From Tenacibaculum sp. M341 (GTDB taxonomy: Bacteria > Bacteroidota > Bacteroidia > Flavobacteriales > Flavobacteriaceae), in contig NZ_SJXJ01000013.1 of NCBI RefSeq assembly GCF_004337695.1, positions 62,001 through 126,000 of the forward strand: 64,000 nt of DNA. The letters are read 5' to 3'. Shown piece after piece: positions 1-8,948 of this stretch. The stretch's first letter is position 1; every line of letters starts with the position of its first letter. The notes under the pieces were generated by a model. It had not been told where the DNA came from and made no database searches. It saw nothing but the letters and a program-made list of their open reading frames with translations. The position numbers and the translations under genes were made by a program.

Positions 1-2
1 AA

Positions 3-1034
3 GCAACTTTATTAGTAGTAGAAGGGAGGCATAAAGAAGCATTACCAATTTTATTAAAGTATTTAGATTATGTAAGGAAAATTAAAAAAAAGTTATCTGT
101 TATATCAACACTTACCAATTTAGCAAATTCATACTTGCATTTAAAAGAGTATGAAAAAGCCTTAATATATGTAAATGAGTCTATAGAAATAGCTACAAAA
201 GAAAATGCTAAGAAGAAAATTTTTGATGGTTATTTAATCAGAAGTAGAATATACAAAGCGATGAATAAAGATGATTTAGCGTTAAAAGATGTATTGGAAT
301 ACTCAAAAATTAATCAAGAAATTTTCAATGTAAAAAATGCTAAGAAATTAAGAGAAATTGAAGTTAAATATCAATTAGAACAGCAACGATTAAAAGATAG
401 TATTGTTCATTTAGAAGAAAAAAAGCGTTTAAGTATTGAAGCTAAAAATAAAGTTTTACAAAGGCAATTATATGCTACCATACTATTTACAGTTTTATTA
501 ATTTTAGTTTTATTTATCATATTTGGATATAAACGCTTTCAAAAAGAAACAAAATTACACGAACATAAAACAACAGAACTTTCCGGAAAAATAAACACAT
601 TAAATGAAGAGGTTGTTGATGTTCAAAAAGAAGTGAAAGTATTAAGAGATGAAACCATAAATCATTTAGAGAAGAAGGAAAAAATAACCAAAGATCTAGC
701 CAAACTTTCCCAAAAAGATAAAAGTATATCTCTTCAAAATATTGTTAATGAATTAAAAAGTGATGAGCTAGAAGCAGATAGAATAGACGTTTTGAAAACA
801 AATATTTCAACATTAAATAAAGAGTATTTAGAACGTTTGAAGAAGAAGCATCCAGAGTTAACCAAAACAGATATAGAAGTATGTTCTTTTATTAAAATAG
901 GGCTTTCTCGTAAAGAAATTGCAAATCTTAGAAACACAAGTTTAGAAGCTGTAAAATCAACAAGATTTAGATTAAAAAAGAAGTTGAATTTAACTAAAGA
1001 AGATTCTTTAGATGTTTATTTACTTAATATGTAA
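3..1034 (+). CDS. TPR-transmembrane-HTH regulator, 5' end outside window
   Basis: The reading frame is open back to the first bases of the window, so this is the C-terminal 343 residues of a longer protein; an internal TTG near 135 is not a credible start. Visible parts in order: TPR-like helices (motif LHLKEYEKALIYVNESI), a basic coiled stretch, one membrane segment (about residues 156-177 of the visible part, LLILVLFIIFGY), a long cytoplasmic coiled coil, and a C-terminal LuxR-like HTH (LTKTDIEVCSFIKIGLSRKEIA, then SLEAVKSTRFRLKKKL). By family knowledge such proteins are one-piece membrane regulators: outer TPRs sense something and the inner HTH binds DNA. The ligand and targets cannot be read from sequence. 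The same architecture recurs twice on the opposite strand just downstream. Confidence 0.8.
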   Translation, partial: ATLLVVEGRHKEALPILLKYLDYVRKIKKKLSVISTLTNLANSYLHLKEYEKALIYVNESIEIATKENAKKKIFDGYLIRSRIYKAMNKDDLALKDVLEYSKINQEIFNVKNAKKLREIEVKYQLEQQRLKDSIVHLEEKKRLSIEAKNKVLQRQLYATILFTVLLILVLFIIFGYKRFQKETKLHEHKTTELSGKINTLNEEVVDVQKEVKVLRDETINHLEKKEKITKDLAKLSQKDKSISLQNIVNELKSDELEADRIDVLKTNISTLNKEYLERLKKKHPELTKTDIEVCSFIKIGLSRKEIANLRNTSLEAVKSTRFRLKKKLNLTKEDSLDVYLLNM

Positions 1035-1246
1035 TTTTTTAAGAGAGCTTTATTGGGTAAGACACGAAGCTCTCTGATTAGTATTCAGATTGCTTCGTTT
1101 TACTGTTTTTAACTAAAGAGATTAATGAAAACATAATTATCATGAATAAAATAGTCTTTAGTTGTTGTGTTAAAACAGCTTGTCTTCCCTAATTAAGGCG
1201 GGGGAAATTTTTTTCTTAGAAGTTTATATAGTTTTAAAAAAAGCTT

Positions 1247-1417
1247 TTACGCTGGTTCAATACCAATAATCATCATTCTATACCCATTAAAAGCTTTTTC
1301 CAATTTCACTTTAGATAACCAATGAAGTCTACCTCTGTGAATAATAGGAAGAATTAGAAATTTGTTTGTTTTAATTCTTACTCTGTGTCTTTTTTTTCTT
1401 TTTGTAATTAGTCCCAT
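1247..1417 (-). CDS. Possible small basic protein, 56 aa
   Basis: An ATG-started frame of 56 residues lies alone in the 548-base space between two convergent regulators. The product is very basic at the N-terminus (MGLITKRKKRHRVRIKTNKF) and ends with a short hydrophobic stretch (GYRMMIIGIEPA). The frame has no internal stop and typical AT-rich codons, but there is no homologue I recognise, no clear ribosome site and no promoter. The rest of this intergenic space shows only a terminator. It may be a real small nucleic-acid-binding protein or a chance frame. Confidence 0.3.
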   Translation of the reverse strand: MGLITKRKKRHRVRIKTNKFLILPIIHRGRLHWLSKVKLEKAFNGYRMMIIGIEPA

Positions 1418-1526
1418 GTTAATATTTTAATTGTTCCCCTGAGTTATTTTCAAACTCGAGGCAAAGAAATATAGAACTTGTTAAAAAGAGAAAAAATAGG
1501 GGTGGACAAAAACAGGACAAAAAATA

Positions 1527-1560
1527 AAAACCTGAATATTAAGGTTATATTCAGGTTTTT
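1527..1560. terminator. Bidirectional hairpin terminator
   Basis: A 10-bp perfect stem (1529-1538 with 1548-1557, arm AACCTGAATA) with a 9-base loop is flanked by A-runs and a T-run, so it can end transcripts from both sides. It sits just beyond the stop of the leftward regulator gene. Confidence 0.8.
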
Positions 1561-1582
1561 TTATTGTGTAAAAAGAATGTTT

Positions 1583-3442
1583 TTAAGAAGCTTCTAAATA
1601 TTCAAGAATAGAACTTCCTCTTGGCGCATTAATTTTTTTACGTAATCTAGATCTACTTTTAGTAACACTATCATTAGAAATAGCCAACATACCAGCAATC
1701 TGTTTGGTATCTAAATAAAGCTTTTCTAAAGCTAGTAATCGTTCTTCTGCTTTCGTTAAGTTAAAGCCTTTATCTTTTAGTTTATTAAAAAAGTTAGGAT
1801 GTACTCTATTAAATTTTAATTTGAAAGTGTACCAGTCTTCTTGTGTTAATATTTTTGTGGAGGTTAAATCTTGTATTTTTTCTATAGATTTTTGAGCGCC
1901 AATCTCTTCTTTTAATTTTTCTAACTCTTCAGTTAAAGATTCCTGAACCTTACTCTTATTAATAAGTTGTTGTGTAAACTCTTCTAATTCTTTTCTATTC
2001 TTTTCAATTTTAGCATTTAAAACTTTTCGTTTTATAATACCTTGTCTCCAAATGTAGTAGGAAATCAAAATAGATAAAAGTACAATAGCGCATATGGTTA
2101 CCCATAAGGTTCTTCTTTTGGTATCGCTAATAATTTTATCTTTTTCTAATAATTCAATCGTAGTTTCTTGTTTGAAGATTTCATTATCCTTTCTTTCAGC
2201 TTCAAATTTTGATTGGTAATACAAGAAAGAGTTGTTTTTTATTTTAGTATCATTAACATCTTTAGCGTCAGCATACTTTTTTAAATAGTCATATGATTGA
2301 GTTAACTTACCTTGATTGGCAAGTACATCAGACATTGCTTTATTGGCTTTGATAATTAGTTGCACATCTCCAATCTGATTATTTTTATCAAGTAATTCCG
2401 CTAAATATTTTTGAGCCTTTCCGTACTCTTTTTTCTTTTGATAATAGCGTCCTTGATTGAATAATAGGTCATTATTATGATATTTGAGGTTGTTTGCTGA
2501 TAGTTTTGTTTTTAAAGTACTGATATTCTCTTTAACACTATCTAATTCATTCGTCTTTAAAAAATAACTGATTTTATTTTTAAGTAAACCTATGGTTACG
2601 TGATTTTTTTCCCAAGAATTAGAAATTTCAGGAATCATGTTACTTAGTGTATCAAGGTATTTTTTAGCGGTTTTTAAATCATTTTTTTTATTGTAAGATG
2701 TAAACAAATTACTATAAGTAGCTACTAAAATTGATTTAAAACCATTCTTTTTGGCATTAGCTATAATTTTGTTTCTTTCATAAATAGCTTTATCGTTAAA
2801 ATAGTTTCTTCCATAAACAATGGCTAATTCAGCAAGCGTATGATTTGCATATTCGTTATCGCCTAATTTATCGTATAAAGCATACGCCTCTTCATATCGT
2901 TTGATACATTTTAAAAAGTTGTCAGATGTAAAAAGAGCCTGACCAGCAAAAAAGCGTGCATCAGCTGCAAAAATTGAATCTCCAGATTTTAAAAATAGAT
3001 TAGCAGAAGCATCATAATCTATTATAGCTTTGTCTAAAAGTTCTTTATTAAAATAAGCTCCAGCTCTTTTTAATAGTAAATGTCCTTCAGAACTCTCAGT
3101 GGTAAATTTGTTTTTCTCTTTTAATAAACGATTAACAATATATATAGCTGTGTCTGATTGACCGCTACGGATATATTTTTGAACGATAAAACGAGTTTTG
3201 GCAGCTGCTAAATCATAGTCATTTAACTTTTTTGCTAAAGAAACGGTTTGATTCAAATATTTCTCCTGATCAGGAGCATTCTTCCGAATCATTTGTTTCG
3301 TTAATTTGTCTAGAATAACTAGCTGTGATTTTTCGTTCTTTTCATTTGATAACTCTTGTTTTAAAGAGTCGATTTTAGTTTGAGAGAAACCAAATATTGT
3401 AATGTGTAGTAGTAGAATAAAGAAAATGAGTCTTGTATTCAT
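1583..3442 (-). CDS. TPR-transmembrane-HTH regulator
   Basis: A 619-residue protein with an N-terminal signal (MNTRLIFFILLLHITIFGFSQ), a long helical TPR array (about residues 25-410), a single membrane helix (about 443-465, VTICAIVLLSILISYYIW), a coiled coil, and a C-terminal HTH (about 565-615: LTKAEERLLALEKLYLDTKQIA, SVTKSRSRLRKKI). The order puts the TPRs outside the inner membrane and the DNA-binding part inside. It is the most divergent of three paralogues here: the spacing in the HTH and a proline-ended tail differ. A TAGTTTTG box (complement of 3475-3482) upstream fits a Bacteroidota -7 element but I see no -33 partner. Target genes are unknown. Confidence 0.8.
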   Translation of the reverse strand: MNTRLIFFILLLHITIFGFSQTKIDSLKQELSNEKNEKSQLVILDKLTKQMIRKNAPDQEKYLNQTVSLAKKLNDYDLAAAKTRFIVQKYIRSGQSDTAIYIVNRLLKEKNKFTTESSEGHLLLKRAGAYFNKELLDKAIIDYDASANLFLKSGDSIFAADARFFAGQALFTSDNFLKCIKRYEEAYALYDKLGDNEYANHTLAELAIVYGRNYFNDKAIYERNKIIANAKKNGFKSILVATYSNLFTSYNKKNDLKTAKKYLDTLSNMIPEISNSWEKNHVTIGLLKNKISYFLKTNELDSVKENISTLKTKLSANNLKYHNNDLLFNQGRYYQKKKEYGKAQKYLAELLDKNNQIGDVQLIIKANKAMSDVLANQGKLTQSYDYLKKYADAKDVNDTKIKNNSFLYYQSKFEAERKDNEIFKQETTIELLEKDKIISDTKRRTLWVTICAIVLLSILISYYIWRQGIIKRKVLNAKIEKNRKELEEFTQQLINKSKVQESLTEELEKLKEEIGAQKSIEKIQDLTSTKILTQEDWYTFKLKFNRVHPNFFNKLKDKGFNLTKAEERLLALEKLYLDTKQIAGMLAISNDSVTKSRSRLRKKINAPRGSSILEYLEAS

Positions 3443-3543
3443 ATAGTTTTTTAGTGGTGGTTATTTAACTTCAACAAAACTAATATAAAAATAATTTAAA
3501 GCTATGCTAATTATTAGCATATTAATGTAACATTTTAAAAAAA

Positions 3544-5187
3544 TTATAGCGATTGAATAAATCGTTCCAGTTCTTCCTTCGGAGAAAGTTGCATTTTCTT
3601 TCTAATTCTGTATCGTGCTGATTTAACAGAGTCTAAAGAAGCATTTCTCACAGTCATAATTTCTTTAATAGACAAGTTTAAGCGAAGTAAGGCACATACC
3701 TCTCTTTCAGTTTTAGTTAAAGAGGGGTAAAGCTCTATAAGTTTACTGTCAAACCCTTTGTTAACACTTGTAATTCTATTTTGTAAATCTGATAACTTAC
3801 TTTCAGTTTGTAGTTGTTTTTGTAGCTCTGAGGTTAAAGAGTTGATTTTTTCTTTATTTTCTTTAGAAGCTTCGGGTAAAATTTCTGTTTTTATCTTATT
3901 CAACAACTCTTGCTTAAACTCAATACGCATTGTGTTATCAGCAATAAGTCTTTTAGTTTCCTCTTCATTCACTTTAATTTTCTGATCTAACAATTCTTTT
4001 TGAATTTGTTCTTTCTCAAATTTCTCATTTAAAGCTTTGGTTTTATTCTTGTAATTTAAAAAAACTAAAACACCAATTATACAGCTACTTACAATGGTAA
4101 TAATTAATAAAAGTAGATAGAACCATTTTTCAGCAGCTTCTTGTTGAGTAATTAAATCAATTTCTCTTTTTTCTTGATTAAACTTATGCGTTAATTCTAG
4201 TTCTTGAATTCGTTTTATATTTTCAACATTAAAAATAGAATCAGAGTGTCTATTAAAAATTCGGTAATCGAAATAAGCTTTTTTATAATCACTTAGTTTG
4301 TGAAATAAAAAGCTTCTTCTTAGGTATGCTTTGGAAATTTCTTTTCTAAAGTTTTCTTGTTTTGCAAGCGTTAGCGATGAATCAACATATTGTAAAGAAA
4401 GTTGATATTCCTTTTTTAACTTATAAGTAGTAGAAGTGTTGTAATACGCTACTGCCAAAGAAAATATCTTATTCAGTTTTTTAGAGTGCTCAATGTTTTC
4501 TAAGTTTAATTTTAAGGCTTTATCGTATTGTTTTTGATCTCTAAAAACGGCGGCTAAATTATTATTAACTCGTTGTACATTTTTAGCACTTTTAATAGTA
4601 TTAAACAAGGTTTTTGCTTTAGCGTAACACATTAAAGCGCTATCTAATTGTTTGCTCTGTCTAAAAGAAACTCCCATCATATTATAGCCAGAAGCCAAAC
4701 CTAATGTATCTTTAATAAGTGCTTTTATTTTTATAGATTCTTTGTATAAATCTATAGCTTTATTATGGGCTTTTTGCGATCTGTAAATCATACCCATGTT
4801 GTGCAAAATATCGGCACTGTGTGATGAGTCATTAAGTTTTCTATAAATTTCTTTGGCTTTTAAATTGTAAGCTAATGCTTTCGGATATTTTCCTTCTCTT
4901 CTGTGTATAATACCTTCAATAATAAGAGCTTTTCCTAATAAATGCGATTGATCTTTTTTTAAATTGGTAGTGTCTAATAATTTAAAAATTTGATTCATTA
5001 ATTTTTTAGAAGAAGAAAAATCATGTTCGTATTGCAATTCTGCTAATGATAGCATTAATGATATTTTCTTGTTTTTATTAGAAGCTTCATTAATCTGTTT
5101 TTCTAGAGAATCTATGGAATCAATAGTTTGTGCAATACCAGAAAAAAATAGAAATAAGAAAAGGGAAATACATAAAACGACTCTCAT
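3544..5187 (-). CDS. TPR-transmembrane-HTH regulator
   Basis: A 547-residue protein with a signal peptide ending around SGIAQ, about six TPR units (residues 60-300, for example KYPKALAYNLKAKEIYRKL), one membrane helix (about 355-380), a glutamate- and lysine-rich coiled coil, and a LuxR-like HTH at the end (LTKTEREVCALLRLNLSIKE, SLDSVKSARYRIRKKM). The HTH is clearly closer to that of the gene at the left window edge than to the gene between them, and the two share the same spacing between TPRs, helix and HTH. A TACATTTG -7-like box (complement of 5192-5199) lies a few bases before the ATG, so the leader would be very short. Function beyond membrane-linked transcription control is not visible. 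Confidence 0.8.
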   Translation of the reverse strand: MRVVLCISLFLFLFFSGIAQTIDSIDSLEKQINEASNKNKKISLMLSLAELQYEHDFSSSKKLMNQIFKLLDTTNLKKDQSHLLGKALIIEGIIHRREGKYPKALAYNLKAKEIYRKLNDSSHSADILHNMGMIYRSQKAHNKAIDLYKESIKIKALIKDTLGLASGYNMMGVSFRQSKQLDSALMCYAKAKTLFNTIKSAKNVQRVNNNLAAVFRDQKQYDKALKLNLENIEHSKKLNKIFSLAVAYYNTSTTYKLKKEYQLSLQYVDSSLTLAKQENFRKEISKAYLRRSFLFHKLSDYKKAYFDYRIFNRHSDSIFNVENIKRIQELELTHKFNQEKREIDLITQQEAAEKWFYLLLLIITIVSSCIIGVLVFLNYKNKTKALNEKFEKEQIQKELLDQKIKVNEEETKRLIADNTMRIEFKQELLNKIKTEILPEASKENKEKINSLTSELQKQLQTESKLSDLQNRITSVNKGFDSKLIELYPSLTKTEREVCALLRLNLSIKEIMTVRNASLDSVKSARYRIRKKMQLSPKEELERFIQSL

Positions 5188-5311
5188 ACTACAAATGTAA
5201 TTATTTTGTTTACTTTTTACGTTTATTAGATTTTGTAGAAATATTAATTTGTAGTTCTACTAATTGAGGTTTGTAGTAAAAAGAGTATTATTGCTTAAAA
5301 GTTATTTTATA

Positions 5312-5962
5312 ATGTTATTAATTAGAGATATTAAATTTTATACTGAAGGAGATGAAATTTTTTCTGAAGGAATGATCAAGTATATTCGAAAAGAATTTAA
5401 AATAGCAAGGAATGGACTTTCATTAGAACAGTTAGAACCTATTTTAGATCATATCGTTCTTTTTATAGAAGAAGAAAAAATTCAGTTAAAAGATGGAGAA
5501 AGATTAAGTTGTTTTACTTGGGTGATAAAAGTGATGGAGGAGGGAGACTATTTTGAAATATTAGAACCTTATCCTGAAGAGAATGGATTTGCTTTAGGTT
5601 TATCGCGTAACTATCATTTTTTTAATCAGCAGAAAACAGTATGTGAATATTTAAAAGTTGATCCTGAATTTCCATTAATAGATCAGTTAGTAACAATAGA
5701 TCCAGTGATAAAACTAGGAGTTCCTGTACATTTATTTCGCTGGAAAAAGGAGGATCCTGATTCAGGTTGGTATGCAGTTACTAACAATGTAAGTGAAAAT
5801 GACTTACCACTTTTAGAACATATACCTTTGGGTGAGTTTATGTTGCTTAGACCCGAATGTGTTCAGTTTTTAGCTTTACCTGCAGGTTTTAAAGTTATTT
5901 GGGAAGGAAACGATGCAAAAATAGGTTTTGATGAAAGATTGATAAATGGTGAAGTAGACTAA
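5312..5962 (+). CDS. Unknown cytoplasmic protein, 216 aa
   Basis: I chose the ATG giving MLLIRDIKFYTEGD; an upstream in-frame TTG would add 16 residues that read like untranslated leader. The product is acidic, has no signal peptide or membrane segment, and carries tryptophan- and proline-rich blocks (HLFRWKKEDPDSGWYAV, LPAGFKVIWEG). I do not recognise the family. It stands alone, divergent from the TPR regulator on its left, and ends at a strong terminator, so it is probably its own transcript. Confidence 0.6.
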   Translation: MLLIRDIKFYTEGDEIFSEGMIKYIRKEFKIARNGLSLEQLEPILDHIVLFIEEEKIQLKDGERLSCFTWVIKVMEEGDYFEILEPYPEENGFALGLSRNYHFFNQQKTVCEYLKVDPEFPLIDQLVTIDPVIKLGVPVHLFRWKKEDPDSGWYAVTNNVSENDLPLLEHIPLGEFMLLRPECVQFLALPAGFKVIWEGNDAKIGFDERLINGEVD

Positions 5963-5981
5963 AATTAGTTTAAAAAATTAA

Positions 5982-6021
5982 TAAAGAACAAAAACATCAA
6001 TAATAATGTTTTTGTTCTTTA
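5982..6021. terminator. Strong hairpin terminator between convergent genes
   Basis: A perfect 16-bp stem (5982-5997 with 6006-6021; arm TAAAGAACAAAAACAT) with an 8-base loop. A-rich and T-rich arm ends make it usable from both strands. It separates the unknown rightward gene from the leftward accessory island. Confidence 0.85.
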
Positions 6022-6060
6022 ATATGAGAGTTTTATGCTTGAAATAACAAATTTGTATTC

Positions 6061-6624
6061 TTATGCTGTATAAAATTCATTCATCCATGCTTCAAATTTT
6101 TCTTGGTATTCATCTTGAGCGTTTTCAACAATTTCATTTGCATTTTCAGTAATCTGAATGTTGTGGTTATCCTTTAACCAATTTTTATAAGTGTCAATAT
6201 ATTTACTAGGTTTATAATCATTTTCATCTTTATAATAATCAATAGCATCCCAATCAATAAAAGGAGCTACGTCATAAGTTAAAATGCTAAGAAAATCTTT
6301 TATGTTTTTTGAAACAATATGATAACCACCCTCGCTACCGAAAGCTACAATTGGAGAGTTTTCCAGATTTTCATGTGGATTTCTAACTCAAAACGCATAC
6401 GTTGAACCTGTTCCGTCTGCTTGAGCAAATTCAATTAAAGAATTTAAAAAATCATTTTCCTCAGAGTACGTTTTAAGCATTTGCTTTTTTTCATCGAAAT
6501 AGAATTCAAAGCCATCAGAAAACCAATCATTTTTAGAATGAACATTTACAAACCCCAATAATTCAATCAATATTTTAGGAGGTTTCAAGTCGCTAAAAAT
6601 CTTTTTTAAATCTTCTAATCTCAT
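6061..6624 (-). pseudogene. SMI1/KNR4 (SUKH)-like immunity gene broken by one stop
   Basis: One continuous frame of 187 codons runs from the ATG at 6624 to a TAA at 6061, interrupted only by a TGA at 6390-6388. The flanking peptide is AQADGTGSTYAF-stop-VRNPHENL, followed by SPIVAFGSEGGYHIVSKNI and a C-terminal half rich in Trp and acidic residues. From memory of SMI1/KNR4-like immunity proteins the interrupted position is normally tryptophan, so a TGG to TGA change is the simplest explanation. No frameshift is present and both halves keep good coding character, which suggests a recent nonsense mutation, a phase-variable state or a base-call error. It could still make a 78-residue fragment. 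Confidence 0.65.
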
Positions 6625-6642
6625 AACTAAATATTAAAGCTG

Positions 6643-8103
6643 TTAATTTACAGTTTTACTGACTATATTTTCTATTTTCAGAATCATTTCCATTGCATTT
6701 TTATTCGAGCTTTCTAATTCTAAGGCTTTTTCATAAGCTGATTTAGCTAAATCATATTGTTGGTTGGTAAAGTATGCTTCTCCAAGGCTATCGAATGCAT
6801 TGGATGAATTTGGATATTCTTGCGTATACAGTTTAAATATAGCAATTGATTTTTTTAATTGCTTATTCAGCAAACAACAATAACCAGTAATATTAAGACC
6901 TCTTTCAAAATTAATATCTTGATGTTTTTGTTTTATTTGATGAAAAGTTTCAGCTCCGTTTTCATAACTATTTGTAAGGAAAGCCAATCTGATATCTTCA
7001 TTTAAAACTCTATCTTGTCTCATTAATCGATCATCCATTATACCTGAAAGGTAAGTAATCATATTCGCAATTACAGGTCTGTTTTTAAATCCATTAGTAA
7101 GAATAATAATACTTAAATCATGGTTTACGAATTTCATTAACGCACTAACACCACCGCCTGTAAATCCATAATATTGTTTGTCAGCAGGACCATAAACTCC
7201 CCATGTATATGCAAAACGAGAACGATTATTCTTGTATGCAAAAGGCGACATCATTTTGAGTTTAGTTTCAGACTTTATGAGTTGATCTTTATCTAATTTG
7301 TTATTCCAAACAATCAGACTATTTAAAGTAGCATTTAAACCATTCCCTGCAAGTGAACGATTGCCAGCAGCGTATGTAGTTTTTTCATAAGTATTGTAAA
7401 CTTTATTATATTGATATTTAGCAACTCTATTTGGGTAGTCAACCAAGCTGTTTGAGGCGAAAAGTACTTCATCTGAAGTATTGTTGAATTGATTTTCTAT
7501 TACAAATTCTTCAAATTTTTGGTTGGTAACCTTTTCAATTATCATTTGAAGGAACCAATAATTTGTTTGACTGTATTCATATTTATATCCTTTTTCAAAA
7601 TGTAAATCTTGTTTTGTAAGAGTATTTAATAAATCTTTATCTGAAAGATTTTGATCTAAATTTTTATAATCAGGTAAACCAGAAGAACAGCTTAATAAGT
7701 GTGCTATTGTGATATTTTTCCATGATTCAGGAAGTTCAGAAATATATTTTGATATTTGTGTATTTAAAGATATTTTTCCTTCTTCTATTAATTGAAAAAC
7801 CGCTACGGATGTCATTAATTTTGTTGTAGAATAAGCTCTAAAAAGTGTGCTATCTGTTACCGGAACTTTATGGGCAATATTTGCTAAACCGTAATTTTTT
7901 TGATGTACTACTTGTCCGTTTTGCACAATTGCAACAGCCATTCCAGGAATTTCATCAGCCTTTATAATCGCATTTAAATATGCATCAACTTTTTTAATGG
8001 TAGGTTCTGACTTAGTATTTGAAGCAGTTTCTTTTTTAGAACATGAAACTAAGAGCAAAAAATTAATAGTAAGTAACAAAAAGGTATAAGTACTGTTTTT
8101 CAT
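6643..8103 (-). CDS. Serine hydrolase (class C beta-lactamase fold) lipoprotein with C-terminal TPR
   Basis: Signal peptide with lipobox (LLLVSC, Cys21) predicts an envelope lipoprotein. The body is a beta-lactamase/D-alanyl-D-alanine-peptidase-like domain: SxxK at residues 92-95 (STTK) gives the catalytic Ser and Lys; the second motif reads YSQTN (from Tyr177) where YxN is usual, and FTGGG fits the third KTG-like position. Residues about 425-480 form TPR helices (SNAFDSLGEAYFTNQQYDLA). This domain pair is common in Bacteroidota and usually annotated as a beta-lactamase family hydrolase; the substrate is unknown (peptide, ester or peptidoglycan stem). It sits 18 bases before the broken immunity gene and is likely cotranscribed into it. 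Confidence 0.8.
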   Translation of the reverse strand: MKNSTYTFLLLTINFLLLVSCSKKETASNTKSEPTIKKVDAYLNAIIKADEIPGMAVAIVQNGQVVHQKNYGLANIAHKVPVTDSTLFRAYSTTKLMTSVAVFQLIEEGKISLNTQISKYISELPESWKNITIAHLLSCSSGLPDYKNLDQNLSDKDLLNTLTKQDLHFEKGYKYEYSQTNYWFLQMIIEKVTNQKFEEFVIENQFNNTSDEVLFASNSLVDYPNRVAKYQYNKVYNTYEKTTYAAGNRSLAGNGLNATLNSLIVWNNKLDKDQLIKSETKLKMMSPFAYKNNRSRFAYTWGVYGPADKQYYGFTGGGVSALMKFVNHDLSIIILTNGFKNRPVIANMITYLSGIMDDRLMRQDRVLNEDIRLAFLTNSYENGAETFHQIKQKHQDINFERGLNITGYCCLLNKQLKKSIAIFKLYTQEYPNSSNAFDSLGEAYFTNQQYDLAKSAYEKALELESSNKNAMEMILKIENIVSKTVN

Positions 8104-8298
8104 TCTAAATTTAGATTTAATATTGGTTGATTACTTAGATCGACTTAAATTTTAGAGAGTTGTTACAAACAAAATGAAAAAATAATATACTTGGTTATAT
8201 AGAGCGTTAAGAAAGTAGGGAAGGAGTAGGTTTAAATATTTTATTTCTTGATTAAATTAATTTCTAGGATGGTTTTCGTTAAAACGTTTAATTAAAGG

Positions 8299-8871
8299 TC
8301 AATTTTCAGTGTACTTTTTAGAGTCAAAAAACTTAAACAGATAATTAATTATACAATACAAAACTAACTTTGCAAACATATTAAAGAAAAACAAAAAGTA
8401 AAAAGAATTAATACCAAATAAGGTTGTGTTTGTTTCGTAGTTTATCCATGTGTTTGGAATTTCATTTTTAGCTAATATGATTGCTAGAATATCGATACTT
8501 TCAATATCAAATAAAAAAAGTAAGCTTAAAAGAATTCTTAACGAGTAACTTTTCTTAATGAAAGGTATTCTGAACAATTGAGTTAAAAAGAACCATATAG
8601 TATATTGAAGAATGATTGAGCTACGATACTCTAATATATAATTGGTCTGAGACTTAGTTATATTTAAAATTAGATCTTGCGAAATAAATAATATGAACCA
8701 TATAACTCCTATTTTAGGAACTGAATTAACTATTCTTTTATCAATTTCAGTAATACTTTCATCTTTCCATTTAAATAGTTTAAGGGTAAAAATCATAAAT
8801 GAAAATATAGCAAACGTTGCAAAAAAGTCTATTCGAATTAAGTCTAAGATATTTTGAGTTATATTATTCAA
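8299..8871 (-). CDS. Unknown multi-pass membrane protein, 190 aa
   Basis: About five hydrophobic segments are visible (for example FFATFAIFSFMIFTLKLF, IGVIWFILFISQDLIL, ILLSLLFLFDIESIDILA). No ATG is available near the beginning; the start is TTG giving MNNITQNILDL, and the next Met is residue 27. No catalytic motif or family is recognised. It lies between two envelope hydrolases in the accessory island with about 75-195 bases on each side, so it is not tightly coupled to either. Confidence 0.55.
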   Translation of the reverse strand: MNNITQNILDLIRIDFFATFAIFSFMIFTLKLFKWKDESITEIDKRIVNSVPKIGVIWFILFISQDLILNITKSQTNYILEYRSSIILQYTIWFFLTQLFRIPFIKKSYSLRILLSLLFLFDIESIDILAIILAKNEIPNTWINYETNTTLFGINSFYFLFFFNMFAKLVLYCIINYLFKFFDSKKYTEN

Positions 8872-8948
8872 TTTGATAGTATTTATATTTTCTTAAATGA
8901 AAGGAAATGAATGTAATATTGTAATAAAATCTAAAGATGACAATACTT

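Noticed and set aside
6388-6390. TGA as selenocysteine or recoded Trp
   Set aside because: No hairpin of SECIS type is seen after it, and many other genes here use TGG for Trp and TGA as true stop, so a plain nonsense mutation is simpler.
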